NCBI GenBank assembly: GCA_036898215.1
Contig: CM072550.1
Location: forward strand, 47,307,746 to 47,371,745
Source of the DNA: Platycarya strobilacea
Lineage: Eukaryota; Streptophyta; Magnoliopsida; Fagales; Juglandaceae
Length of the DNA: 64,000 nt
Direction of reading: 5' to 3'
Part shown: in pieces, positions 47,807 to 60,400 of the stretch
Position numbering within the stretch: position 1 is the first letter of the stretch
Layout of the letters: every line of letters starts with the position of its first letter
Position numbers and translations under genes: made by a program
Notes under the pieces: generated by a model
The model's database searches: none
Seen by the model: the letters and a program-made list of their open reading frames with translations, nothing else
What the model was told of the DNA's origin: nothing

Positions 47807-49585
47807 GATTTTTCTGAAACTTTCTTGTGTTTTCTTCTTCTTTCCAAGGGATTTGGTAAAAACTGATCAACCCCGACCTTGAATTTGAGCTAGAAGTGCA
47901 CTAAACAACAACATTGAAATGCATTAATTTTCTTCACAAAAATGATAAGTTGTACAGGTTTTGTGGCTTATCAGGCTCACTTCAACAAAATTCCTACTCC
48001 AGATTAATGAAGCAATTTAGCCGCAGGCATTCTGCTTAACCATTGCACTCTGAGGCATAGTTACAATTCTGGTTAAAAGGATTAAAGGAAGTTTGAAGCT
48101 TTTTTAGAATTTTAATGCTGACTTTTCTTAGCTTACTTGGATTCCAAGAATTTACCAAGAAACCCTTTTCACAAGCTATGCAATAATGCGAGGCTAATCA
48201 CAAAGATTAAGAATATACAGAGGCAATAGGTGAAACATAGATGGTGTTAGGCAGATAAAAATCCTAGGACTATGAATGTCTTAGGACATCAGATTCACCC
48301 AAAACCTTGAAGTATACGTGTTTTTAGCCAGTTATTTCTCAACAACTCCTTTATTTCATTTTTTTTTTCTGAACATGTTATATGAACCACAAGCATACCA
48401 GGATTCAGGATCAGCTTGTACACTCCAAAGATGCTATTGGAAACTATTGACGGAATTTCCCAACATGGAGACAAAGATTATTCATACTTTAGGAGCAGAA
48501 GTTCAACAATGAAGCACGTACAGTACTCACAAAGACAAGAACATACTAGGATGAGGAGCAACCAAACCTGGGACTTCACAGTTCATTACATTTATCCAGA
48601 AGAGCAGTAGATCCCCCAAGACCAAAAGCAGAACATGTGCTGTAGAGAGAGAGAGAGAGGGTGCCCAGAAACTCAACACACCAAAACACTACAATTCAGG
48701 ATGACATTCAAAGCCACGTGATGTATATGGAGTCATTAACAAAGTATATCTATAATTTATGATACTTCGTTATTTTTTACTCTTGCTACCGTCCTTGGAA
48801 TCTCTGACCTTGGGGATAGCACCAAATGCAGAATATCACCAAGCCAATCAGAGATGACTTTATAAAGGGCTCTGATCTAGCAGACTAGTATATACCATAA
48901 GAAAGAGCATGTTACTTTTGAGCCCTTTGACATTTCTATGATAATAATGAGAGATATTTAAATATCACTAGAACTTGAGACAGTTTAGTGTGCAGTTCTG
49001 CCGAGTGTGAACAAGAATATGGCATGCCAAAGAAAATTTTCCCACTTCAGTAAAAGTAGCCAAAATCTGGTTGCTATCAACACATCATTTTTCTCTGATA
49101 TTTTCCTATTCTTTGTTTGGGGCCCTCTTTCCACCATTAAAGCAATATTACCATATATTATGTATGCTTCATATCATTGAATGGATGAATAATATTCTTA
49201 CCTTATTTATGTATAATGATGGTGGAACAACTGAACACAGTGAAATTTATGAGTGAATATTTCATTAAAAAAGAAGGCTTTTCTCAAGCGGTTCCAATCC
49301 TAGGAAGTAATACGTTCCTTTAGTGGAAGAAGTATGGAGGATGGGGTTGTAATGAATGGATAATGAGAACGTTGAGTACAAGGGGCCTCCTATCCAGCTG
49401 TATATATGCTTTTACCAAGAATCCCCTCCAAAAAGGACAAAAACTCAACGAGGACAGATTTTTATAGAATTAAATGCGTTCTCTCATTTATAATATATGA
49501 TTCTATCTCCGTGACGTTATGTCCAACAATTTTGGCAAAGATCGATACATTACATTAGATAATTATGTAAAAATAAATTATATTT
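47807..49585. other. NPF8 upstream region, no further gene
   Basis: This is the likely promoter and 5' UTR of the transporter. A short GA repeat sits at about 48643-48659. Small frames (48318-48512, 48416-48610, 49071-49256) have no family signature. Confidence 0.5.
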
Positions 49586-49745
49586 ATAGAGTGCAAGTTT
49601 GGCGTATTTTTTTTTAAAAAAAAAAGTTAGATGTATATGAGATCTATATTACAAAATTAGATTTTTTTTTTTTAATATAGATCTCACTTTTTTCAAAATA
49701 AATAAATAAATAAATGCGCAAAATTTGTAAATTTTAAAATTGTAT
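49586..49745. repeat. Hairpin repeat
   Basis: An inner palindrome GAGATCTATATTA...TAATATAGATCTC (about 49639-49686) is surrounded by weaker inverted sequence, ending in GCAAGTTTGGCG on the left and TGCGCAAAATTTG on the right. It resembles the family at 43552. Confidence 0.5.
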
Positions 49746-50313
49746 CTGGCATAACTCATATGTAATTTGAATGAATAATGATATTTATTCAACTATTATA
49801 CAATAAGTTTGCAATTAATTCATGTGGTAGTACTACTTTATTGAAATTGCTAACTTTTTTAATTTGGCCTTCAAATTTTACCTAATTGTGTGCCATTTAT
49901 GTTCAATATTTATATCTACGAAAATGCTTATTCATGTTTAACTTTAAAATGCTTATTTATGTTCAATATTGTTTACGAAAATAATAATTTCTTATTAAAA
50001 TGATGAATCTATTATTATTAGTTAGAAATAACTCGTCACAAATGCACATACCTATATATTAACATGTTTGATGGTAAATAGATGTACTTTCAAATCAAAG
50101 GCATAGATCATTTGTGTGGCGAGCGTGGAAAGAAGAAAATTGGCCACTTGTGTACGTTGAATTCTAGGACGAAATGACAAAAAGAGAAAAACAAAAAGAG
50201 GGGAGAGAAATTTGTATTCAGTTGGACCAAAGAGCTGTACTCAATGAATGCATTAGCCGTAGTAAGAACTATGAAGTGTATTCAAGTATTAAAGAAAAAA
50301 CATTGGACAGAGA

Positions 50314-50524
50314 GTCCTTATACGCTTACATACGCGGGATCCCGACTTAGATTCCGCCTGTGTAAAAAAAATTATTTTTTTATTTTTTTATTTTTTTATT
50401 ATTATTAAATATTTTAAAATTTAAAATTTCAAAATATCAGATTAAAATATATTCTTATTACTAAATAAAAAAAAAAAAATCCTAAAGCTAAGGTCGGGAA
50501 ATCCCGTATGTCTCTATAGGGTGC
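50314..50524. repeat. MITE with GGGAT(C/T)CCGAC ends
   Basis: The left arm CTTATACGCTTACATACG then GGGATCCCGACTT pairs with the reverse complement of the right arm, CTATAGAGACATACG then GGATTTCCCGACCTT. The arms span about 35 bp with small gaps around an AT-rich core. No clear target duplication. Confidence 0.65.
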
Positions 50525-50798
50525 AAAAAGACAGCCACAAGGGCTTGTCCCTCTCCATCAATCTCCATCGTGCCAAATGCCAATTTGCAAACTCCAAAAT
50601 GGTTCACATCATTTCAGACCATATGTCACGGTAAGTTTAAGGGTTTCAAGTGAGAAAGAGAGATACAAAAGATTCGATATCCTTGATGATTAAGAATCAC
50701 ACAAAAACATATCCTAGGCATTATCAAAGATTATTTGCAAATGAGCATGATTCAACATTCATTTCAAGACACAATTTGCACATACTTATACTTAGAGT

Positions 50799-51182
50799 CT
50801 ATTTAGAATTGTGTTGAGAGATTTAAAAAATATTTTTAAACAATTAAAAATATTTTTTTTTAAAAATATATATGTTTTGTAATTTTATAAAAAATACTTT
50901 AGTCGATTAAAAAAAATAAAAATCGGTTTTTTTCAAAAAAACACTAAATTGGAACTTTTATAATTAAAAAAAAATACTAAATTGGAGTTTTATTAAAAAG
51001 TTCATGCAAATAACAATATATTTTTAAAAAACTACTGTAACAAACTTTAAAAATGCTTTAGACATTTGGGTCTCAAATAGTAAATAGTTATTTAATAATA
51101 GAGTTTATTACATTAAACTTTAAGTTATAAGTCTTAAGTTAAAAATAATATTTTTCACTGCAACCCCAAATAAATACTTAGT
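50799..51182. repeat. MITE-like AT-rich inverted repeat
   Basis: ACTTAGAGTCTATTTAGAAT on the left and the reverse complement of the right end, ACTAAGTATTTATTTGGGGT, are diverged inverted ends. The inside repeats AAATACTAAATTGGAGTTTT-like words twice (near 50942 and 50974). Confidence 0.45.
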
Positions 51183-53167
51183 CATGACATAATTTGTCAT
51201 ACATGTAACTCCCTCTGAATTGTAGAAAATGTTCAAGTTAAAAAAAAAAACTATAAACTCTCCTCTTTTCTAAAACTTGAAAATCTAAAGAACAGAAGGA
51301 ATCTATGTATATGTAATGTTCTGTTCATTAGATTGAACATAGAGAGGCAAGAGGCGTGCATAGCATATTTTTGAGAGAAAAAAGCTCTAGAGAGAGTTGA
51401 GATTTATGTGAGTAGAGTGGAATTCTTGTAATTTACTGTGTGTTTGTAATTTAGACCTCTAGAATAAAATTCCTTGTAGCTCTATGGACGATCAGCGTAG
51501 GCATATTGCCAAACCATACTAAATTATGTGACTCGTGTGTGTTGCTTGATTACTGTATTCTTATAGTTATTTCATTGTCTGTTTCGTTATTGTTATGTGT
51601 GGTCATTGTGTTTGCACAAAACTATGTTCATCCTTAAATTCCCACACCCCACGAAGAAGTTTCAAGCCTATCTTCTTCTTCTTCTTCTTCTTTTTTCTTC
51701 TTTTAAAGGCAAGCATTTTATAGATAAAACTATGCGAATTATAGGAACAAGTTTCAATGAAGTGGGAGTCCCCAATAATCATCCAAAAATAAAAAATACA
51801 AAAAAAAAACGATTTTAAAACCACAAGTGTGACTCTCATTAATCATATTAAAGGAATGCCACCTAAAGCGATTTTAAAAAATTTTGATGAACGAACTATT
51901 TGACTACGACTAAAAGTTGCAGCAAGGGAAGGTGCATTGCATTATGTTAAACCGATCCGGTTTAATGAGATTCTCACATCCACTTTATTTTCATCGCAAC
52001 CACAACAAGGGAAGGAATGCCGCTTGCTGTGGCGGCATATGAGGAGCACGCGCCATGCTAGAGAGGGATCTGGCAGTCGAGATTAAAGGATCCAAGGTTA
52101 CTGATTCCTTTGGTGTTGTGCGTGACAACAATGGACCCAACTTGGCGTAGTGGTGCATGATTCTCGCGCAAAATGACGCACGGGCCTGAGACTCAAGCTG
52201 CACTTTTAGTCAGTTTTTCCTGTCCCTCCAATAGATCAACTGCTGGGGATCCTAATGGTTCGATGAGTGGCAGTCGAAGATGTTTGGCAAGCAAAAGATC
52301 GAAACTTCATGGTGTTATGGACGAAAAGTTAAGAAAAAGTCTAGGAAAGCTGTGGAAGAAAAAAAACTAGAAAAAAGTAGCTCCCCCTCCCTGGACAGAA
52401 TGCCGATATCTGTAGGGAGGCCGCTGAGTAAAGAGAAAAATGGGTAGAGAGAAAAACAGTCGAAGTTGTCCTTTTCCAAGCCTATCTTCTACTCTATTGA
52501 AATGTTCCTGATCAAGATTAATTGTAATTTTCTGATCCAATTATTTGTAAGATTCAGAGAGAAATTGATATAATATGTGGACCCCATTGCATTAAATGTT
52601 AGAATTCATGTTGCTTGTTGATTGTATCTAATGCAATTAAGCACTACACATGTTGTGTCTACTTTGTAAATAGTAAACAGTGCTTGAATTAAAAAATTGT
52701 AGGAAATCTAAATCTTGTGTTACGTCCACATAATTCTATAATTTCAAGGGAATGGTGGAAACCAGATGTTGAACTAATTGACACTAATGAAGCTTTAAAA
52801 TCTGGCTTGGCCCTTAATGTCTCCGATGCTCACACCATTAATGTCATCCAGGACCTCTCTCAAGCTGCCCGCCAAAGGCTAAAATCATCAATGATGCACT
52901 TAATAAAGAGTTTTTCTTCAAGATTGCTGATTCTTCCATTGTCCCACCCTCCCCCCCCCCCCCCCCTCCCCCCCCCCTCCTCTTTTACTAGACAAGATCT
53001 AACTCCATGATTATGGATAACATCAATTCCAGCAAATAAAATCACAAAATCAAGATAGGAAAAAAAGGGATTAGAAGCTAGCTTAAAAAAGATCTAACTA
53101 CCACGAACAATTCCATATAGTCATAATCAAGAGAATCCATTCTCTAAAAGCAATACGAAGATGAAAA
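51183..53167. other. Repeat-derived spacer with unassigned fragments
   Basis: 51690-51800 repeats the GGGAGTCCCC family of 4107. The frames at 52173-52370 and 51991-52203 (opposite strands) lie in a GC-richer block that could be an old retroelement piece. 52717-52925 reads LRPHNSIISREWWKPDVELI and onward, ending in a C-tract; I do not recognise it. No functional gene is supported. Confidence 0.45.
52950..52980. repeat. C-tract, about 30 bp
   Basis: CCCTCCCC followed by long C runs broken by single T residues. On the minus strand it is G-rich with several runs of at least three G. Confidence 0.9.
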
Positions 53168-53535
53168 TGTTGTATTTATTTGTAAATAGTAGATTAGCAT
53201 TAGCATTTATTTATTGAGCCCATAATGAGATTGGCATTTTTTTATAGACACGTATGGAGGTCCCTACTCTCACATTTACTATAAATAAAACTAGTCCATT
53301 GAGTTCTATTAGTCTATTGCAATTTCTCTATCTCTTTTAGGGTATGAACAAAAAGGAAAGAAAATGAGTAGAGAGTAGTTTTCTTCATAAATGGAATATT
53401 TCTTTTCTCTCTTTTGCAGAAACCCTAAAACTATATAGAAAATCCATCATATACTATTAGAGGTATGAACTCTCAATTTTATTAAACACGTGCTTTGATT
53501 ATAAGAAGAAATTATCACATCTTATGATTCTAACA
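53168..53535 (+). repeat. Outer element 5' LTR
   Basis: It matches the 3' copy through landmarks such as TTGTAAATAGTAG, AACAAAAAGGAAAGAAAATG and ACCCTAAAACT/TCCTAAAACTCC, and TTTGATTAT(A/G)AGAAGAAATT. It has a TATA-like CTATAAATA near 53281 and ends TCTAACA before the PBS. Confidence 0.85.
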
Positions 53536-53537
53536 AT

Positions 53538-53550
53538 TGGTATCAAAACA
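53538..53550 (+). other. PBS-like site of outer element
   Basis: TGGTATCAAAAC differs at two positions from TGGTATCAGAGC, the usual plant initiator tRNA-Met primer site, and starts three bases after the LTR terminal CA. Confidence 0.65.
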
Positions 53551-54237
53551 TCCTTCTTATTTTTCATGATTGTGTTCTTTTATTTTATTTTTTTCATTTA
53601 CTATTGCGATGACTCACGACACAGTTGGACATATTGAGAGGAATATTGAAAAAAAAAATTATGGGACAGGTACTTAAACACAGAAATTGTCCAACAAGAT
53701 ATATATGCTTGATGCGTCGTCCAGCACCATTGCGTGCAATGCACCTTTTATTTATTCCATTAAAGTTTTGAGAAGTATCTATTTTATTCTTCCTTTAAGA
53801 AAAAGCTTCTTAAATTATAATGTTTTGTTAAAATAAAATAAAACATTTTGAATTGAAAAATTCCTCATTTTATGTATTTATGAATTTTTGTGATATTGCT
53901 CCATATTTGTTAATGGAAAAAAGAAATGAATAATCTCATTTCTTTTTTTAGATAAATTTTGTTAATGTGGGTTATTTCATTTTGTTGTAATATCAATGGT
54001 TTGGAGTGGTTATGTACCCACATCTCTTGGGACTAGTCATGATAAATTATTAGAGTTGTTATAATGATTATGCTTCCACCCAGTAACATTATACTAAAAT
54101 TCATACAAATAGTGAATTTACCTTGTCGGCAAACCATTATTTGGTAGGATGTTTAGGACGATAAAGATAATAGTTAAGTGTTTGGCACTTTGTGGTCTAG
54201 TTCTATCCTCTCAATAGTAGGTTATTTTAAGTCTTTA
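53551..54237 (+). other. Internal sequence of uncertain ownership
   Basis: There is no coding frame of note. This segment lies between the outer PBS and the inner PBS. It has no similarity that I can see to the inner element's 3' LTR, so the inner 5' LTR is missing or has been replaced. Confidence 0.5.
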
Positions 54238-54249
54238 TGGTATCAGAGC
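54238..54249 (+). other. Primer-binding site of inner element
   Basis: An exact TGGTATCAGAGC, complementary to initiator tRNA-Met, 44 bases before the gag ATG. Confidence 0.85.
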
Positions 54250-54293
54250 TAGAGCTCTATTATAAGATTAACTATCTTTTGAGTTAAGATCTT

Positions 54294-55397
54294 ATGGCTA
54301 ACATTGCAGCTTCATTTGGTGAAAGTCAATCTAGCAGTCAGCCTCCACTCTTTTGTGGAGACAATTACTCATTCTGGAAAGTTAGAATGAGAATATTCCT
54401 TCAGGCTCAAGGTCGAGAAATCTGGAAATGCATTGTAAATGGACTTTATATTCCAACAAAAGTAGTTGATGGAGTAAAGGTCAAAAAGGAAGAAGAAGAG
54501 TTTAATCGTGAAGACGATAGACTTTATACTTTGAATTTAACTGCTATGAATTTATTATATAATGCTCTCAATGGTAATGAATTTAATATAGTAATGACTT
54601 GTGTTACAGCAAAGAAAATTTGGGATAACTTGGAAGTTACTTATGAAGGAACTTCTCAAGTCAAGGAATCAAAAATTTATATTCTTACTCATGAATATGA
54701 AATGTTTAAAATGAATGATGATGAATCTATTTCTAGCATGTACACTCGTTTTACTAACATCATAAACAGCTTGACAGCTCTTGGCAAAGTTTATTTCAAA
54801 GTGGAGATAGTAAGAAAAATTCTCAACTCTCTACCAAAACCAAAACGTTGGGAATCAAAAGTGACAGCGATTCTTGAAATTAGAGACCTCAAGAAGCTCG
54901 AAGTGAATGAACTCATCGGGTCACTTATCACCCATGAGTACACATTGAAAAGAGGAGAAGAAGAAGGAAAGTCAAAGAAGAGTTTGGCACTTAAAGCTAT
55001 TCCACATGAAAGTGAAAGTGATGAAGATAAGGAAAATGACGACAAAGATGAAGAAGTTGCGATGATAACAAGAAGAATTCAGAGGTTCTTAAAGAAAAAT
55101 AAAACTCCTCCAAGGAAATCTTTCAAAAAGTTTTCCAAGAAAAATTCAGGTAAAAATGACACTTTAATTTGTTATAAATGCAATAAACCTGGTCATATCA
55201 AGTCAGATTGTCCTCTGCTAAAGAAAGATCGAAACAAAGGCAAAAAAGCAATGAAAGCTACATGGGATGATGATTCAAGTAGCTCAGATGGTGAAGCAAG
55301 CAATGGAGAATCAGCAAATCTTTGTCTTATGGCTAAAGATGACATTGAAGTAACAAATCTTGATAATATTGAAAATCCTTCATATGAAGAATTGTAA
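54294..55397 (+). pseudogene. Sirevirus-like Gag, stop-truncated
   Basis: The open part is 367 aa. It begins with the UBN2-type capsid-like segment (LFCGDNYSFWKVRMRIF), has the zinc knuckle CYKCNKPGHIKSDC (CX2CX4HX4C) at residues 296-309 and an acidic serine stretch with WDDDSSSSDGEASN. TAA at 55395 ends it, but similarity continues in the same frame through 55518-55766, with a further TAG near 55455 and a TGA at 55764. That downstream part has the GSQRCVFDKAGLGY motif typical of the lineage and then a second, frame-shifted CxxC-like knuckle. Confidence 0.85.
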
Positions 55398-55986
55398 AAT
55401 GTTTTAAAAAAGGTATATGAGGAATTTAAAAAATTGGGTATCAAGTATACTGTTTAGAAAAAGAAAAATTCTTTTTTAACAAACGAAATTGATATTTTAA
55501 GAAAAGAAATTATTGTTTTGAAAGATGAAAATTTTGAGTTGAAGAAAAAGAAAACTGATTTAGAAAATATTATTGAAAAATTTACGAATGGAAAAAGAAA
55601 TTTTGAAAAATTTCTTGGTAGTCAAAGATGTGTTTTTGATAAGGCAGGTTTGGGATATATGCCAAAACAAAAATACAAACCTTATAAAAACTTCTTTGAT
55701 AATCCTTCTAAATCAAAGTCCAATATTCAAAATTCTTTTCATAAAAATAATTTTGTTAAAAAATGATACTATTATAATCACTCAAGTTCTTCATATATGT
55801 CACATGCTATTTTCAATTTTTGTAATAGAAATGGTCATAATTATTTTGCTTGTCCTATTAGAAGAAAACATACAATGATTATTAGGGCCATATGGGTACC
55901 TAAAAATCTTATTTTTTCTAATACTAATAAATAAAGGACCCAAAGAACTTGGGTACCAAGAAAAATCATTTTAATTGTTTTTATAG

Positions 55987-58900
55987 GTGTGCATGACGTC
56001 TTCCACGAACAAAAATAAATGGTTTTTAGATAGTGGATGTTCAAGACACATGACGGGAGACAAGACTAAGTTCTTTGATCTTAGATCTAAAGAAGAAGGA
56101 CACGTGACATTTGGAGACAACTCGAAAGGGAAGATCGTGGGAGTAGGTAAAATTGGTAATGAGTCTTCTCTTATAATTGAAGATGTTCTACTTGTTGAAG
56201 GTTTAAAACATAATCTTTTAAGCATAAGTCAATTATGTGATAAAGGATTTACAGTTACTTTCAAAATGGATAAGTGCATTATATTGAATGATTATGATTG
56301 TAATATTTGTTTTATTACTTTTAGAAGTAACAATGTTTATACAATTGATTTTGAAGAAATTACCTCACAAGATGCGATTTGTTTTTCAGCTCAAAATGAA
56401 ACTAATTGGTTATGGCATAGAAGACTAGGTCATGCCAATATGGAACTTATTTCCAAACTTTCAAAAAATGATCTTGTGAGAGGTTTACCAAAGGTAAATT
56501 TTCTTAAAGACAAAATTTGTGATGCATGCCAATTTGGTAAACAAACAAAAACTTCTTTTAAAATCAAGAAACATATTTCCACTACTAGACCACTGCAACT
56601 GATACACATTGATCTTTTTGGACCAAATAGAGTTGCAAGTTTAGGAGGAAAATATTATGCATTTGTTGTTGTTAATGACTTCTCTAGATATACTTGGGTC
56701 ATCTTTCTTACTCATAAAGATGAGGCACATAATGCTTTTACTAAGTTATGCAAGAGAATTCAAAATGAAAAGGGTTATAGTATTTCAAGTATCCGAAGTG
56801 ATAGGGGAAAAGAGTTTGTTAATAAAAATATTGAAACATTTTGTGATGAAAATGGTTTTGTGCATAATTTTTCTGCTCCTTGAACTCCTCAACAAAATGG
56901 GGTAGTAGAAAGGAAAAATAGATCTCTTCAAGAGATGGCAAGAACAATGCTCAATGAGAATAACTTGCCTAGTTATTTTTGGGCTGAAGCGGTAAGTACT
57001 GCATGTTATGTTATAAATAGAGTTATGCTAAGGTCTAAATTGGATAAAACCCCCTATGAGCTTTGGAATGAGAAAAAGCCCAACATTTGTTACTTTCATG
57101 TATTTGGATGCAAATGTTTTATTTTAAATGACAGAGATAATTTAGGCAAGTTTGATGCAAAATCTGATGAAGGTATCTTTCTCGGGTATTCTACTAATAG
57201 TAAAGCTTATAGAGTATTTAATAAAAAGACTTTGACTGTACAAGAATCTATGCATGTAGTATTTGATGAATCTAATTCTCTACTCTTCAAGAAATCTATT
57301 GATGAAGAAACAGGAGGTATAAATAATACGGAAAGTCTCAATCTCAACAAAGAGAACACAATAGAGGAAGTCCAACATGGAGATATCAGAAAAGATCATC
57401 AAAATTTAATACAAGATGCAACCAAATAGTGGAAATTTGTGAAAGATCATCCAGTTGAACAAATTCTGGGGGAACCTTCACGAGGTGTAAGCACTCGATC
57501 ATCTCTTAGAAATATTTGCAATCATACTGCTTTTCTATCTCAGATTGAACCTAAAAATATTGATGAAGCATTTCTTGATGAATCTTGGATTCTAGCTATG
57601 CAAGAAGAGCTTAATCAATTTGAAAGAAATGATGTTTGGACACTTGTTCCTAGACCAAAAAATCATACTATTATTGGAACAAAATGGGTTTTTAGAAACA
57701 AGAAAGATGAGTCCGGAGTCATTACTAGAAATAAGGCTCGACTTGTAGCCCAAAGTTTCAATCAAGAAGAAGGAATCGATTATGATGAGACATATGCACC
57801 AGTCGCAAGATTAGAAACTATTCGAATGCTACTTGCATATGCTTGTTATAAAAATTTCAAACTTTTTCAAATGGATGTTAAAAGTACTTTCTTAAACGGT
57901 TTTATAAATGAAGAGGTATATGTTGAGCAACCTCCAGGTTTTGAAAATCATATTTCTCCAAATCATGTTTTCAAACTCACAAAAGCACTATATGGACTCA
58001 AACAAGCTCCTAGAGCGTGGTACGAGAGACTTAGTGGTTTCTTGATTGAAAAAGGTTTTTCAAGAGGAAAAATTGATACAATTCTTTTCATTAAATATGA
58101 AAATGATGATATTCTTTTAATTCGGATTTATGTTGATGATATAATATTCGGTGCTACTAATGAAAATATGTGCCAAGTTTTTTCTAAAACTATGCAGGAA
58201 GAATTTGAAATGAGTATGATGGGAGAGCTTACATTCTTTCTCGGATTACAAATTAAGCAAGCAAAAAGTGGGACATTCATCAATCAATCGAAATATATTA
58301 AGGAATTGCTGAAGAAGTTTGGGATGGAAGGTGCTAAGGAAACTGGAACACCAATGAGCCCATCCACTAAACTTGATAAAGATGAAACCGGTAAACCAGT
58401 TGACTCGAAGGTATATCGAGGTATGATTGGTAGCTTATTATATTTGACAGCCAGTAGACCAGATATTATGTTTAGTGTGTGCTTATGTGTACGCTTTCAA
58501 TCATCTCCAAAAGAATCACATTTAATTGCAGTTAAGCGCATTCTTAGATATCTTAGTGGTACAATTAACTGAGGGTTATGGTACCCTAAGCACACATTTT
58601 TCGATCTAATCAGCTACACAGATGCAGATTATGCTGGCTGTAAAATAGATCGAAAAAGTACTAGTGGAGCATGTCACTTCTTAGGTCGTGCACTAGTTTC
58701 CTGGTTTAGTAAAAAACAAAATTTTGTTGCACTATCTACTGCTGAGGCAGAATATGTTGCTGCGGGTAGTTGTTGTGCTCAAGTTCTTTACATGAAGCAA
58801 CAACTTGAGGATTTTAAACTTATGTACAATCACATTCCAATCAAATATGATAATACAAGTGCTATAAATCTTTCAAAGAATCCAATACAACATTTTCGGA

Positions 58901-59082
58901 CCAAACATATTGAAATTAGATATCATTTTCTTAGAGATCATGTGCAAAAGGGCGATATTGTATTAGAATTCACTAGTACACATGATCAATTGGCAGACAT
59001 TTTCAGAAAACTCCTACCAGAAGATAGACTATGCATGATTAGAAGAGAAATAGGAATGATGCATGCCATGGATATATGCTAG
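55987..59082 (+). pseudogene. Sirevirus-like Pol with three in-frame stops
   Basis: It lies in a different frame from Gag (a shift near 55770-55980). One frame carries the protease with DSGCSRHMTGD, integrase (WHRRLGHANMELI...CDACQFGKQ, then the core), RT with YVDDIIFG near 58130, and RNase H with DADYAGCKIDRKSTSG near 58625 and the closing HDQLADIF. TGA at 56881 falls before TPQQNG, TAG at 57427 before WKFVKDH, and TGA at 58570 before GLWYPK. All three are single-base changes in conserved contexts. Confidence 0.92.
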
Positions 59083-59110
59083 ATACTTTTATTTCATTAT
59101 CTTAAATGAC

Positions 59111-59551
59111 CTACAGAAACTTGAGACGTTTAGCCTCATCATTCAAATGCATTTGCTCCTCATAAATCATCATGCCATCCTTGTCTAAAGGATTAGGCAA
59201 TCGAAATGAAGAGGTAAGTAAGGATTTCAAATCCTTATTCTGTTGCTTTAACTCTACTATTTTTTTGTTTGACTCATAAACAAGTCGTTGAAGTACAGAT
59301 ACAGTCTCGTTAAGCTTCTCAATTTCGCGAGTTTTGGACTACAACCGAGTAGAAAACGCGAAGATAGATTATGAGTATCGAGTTCCGAGACCCACAAGCT
59401 CGTAAATGGCGTCATGATCTGATTTATTAGCTAAATCAATCTCTTGTTGCTTCATGGCACCCACGACAGATGCAGAAATAGATTGAGACTGAGGTGAAGG
59501 ATACCTCAAATCTTGATCAAGAGAAGCACTGAAGGGAATTCTACGAACCAT
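59111..59551 (-). pseudogene. Antisense ORF between pol and 3' LTR
   Basis: On the minus strand an ATG at 59551 opens a 146-codon frame ending at TAG (59113-59111), with only two internal stops (TAA and TAG near 59370 and 59340). The first part reads MVRRIPFSASLDQDLRYPSP. The second is heptad-rich, with EIEKLNETVSVLQRLV and KKIVELKQQNKDLKSLL, a likely coiled coil. It begins 28 bases after the end of pol on the other strand and does not overlap it. I do not recognise the protein. Antisense ORFs in this position are known in some plant Gypsy elements (Tat group). Confidence 0.6.
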
Positions 59552-59715
59552 TGAAAAATTGTAGAATGAGAATGCAAGCAAATTACAAAGATGAGAAGAA
59601 AACTTGATGCAAAATAGATAAAGTTAAGGATTGCTCTTATAGAAACGGAAATAAGAACAAGACAAACTTATAAATCATGATGATATCTCAATTTTCAGCA
59701 ACATCAAGCGGATCA

Positions 59716-59880
59716 AATCTCTGCACCGAATTGCCAGAGTTACGCCTCCAGCCTTTGCAGGTTTTGTCGGGCACAGGTGGTTTCAATTATTCAGCTCTTT
59801 ACAAAATCTCCTTCCGCACCGAATTACCGAAACTAGGCCTTCAGCCTTTACAGGTTTTGTCGAACACGTGTGGCTACGCA
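59716..59880 (+). repeat. 93-bp tandem duplication after pol
   Basis: GCACCGAATTGCCAGAG at 59723 recurs as GCACCGAATTACCGAAA at 59816. Both continue into CTTCAGCCTTT/CTCCAGCCTTTG and GCAGGTTTTGTCG/ACAGGTTTTGTCG. Confidence 0.8.
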
Positions 59881-60400
59881 TCGAATTCTCTATAGTCTCT
59901 ACTAACGCAGTGTTTTATTTATCTATTGGTTATTGCAGGAATATATCTTATTGATCTAATTATGATTCCTTTTTAATGATGCCAAAAGGGGGAGAAGTTT
60001 TAGACTAGAACATTAACATTGTTTAAATTGCTAAACTTGTTATATATGCTTGGAGTTATATTTATATTTTTGCTTGAAAAACTAACGCACATTCTCAGGG
60101 GGAGCTTAAGTATTAATACAGGTTTCAGGGTCTATCAAGTATTTATCATCATCAAATGAATTCAAAGAATAAAGGAGTCTCAAGCTCAAGTTGTCCACAC
60201 AATAGAATCAAGCACATCAAGGAAGCAAGCATGAGCAAGAAGGGAACAAATTCACATTAAAATCATAGAGTAATTTTGTAAATCTCTTAAAAATTCAAAA
60301 TTAGGATTAAGGTTCAAATTTAATATTTTATCATAGAGCATTAAAATACATTTTCCACATGTGCATGAATATTTTGAAAATTAAATTTGAAAATTTTGAA

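Noticed and set aside
55193..55444. Second antisense ORF over gag
   Set aside because: It overlaps gag codons entirely and mirrors Asp/Ser-rich codons; unlike the frame at 59111-59551 it has no independent space.
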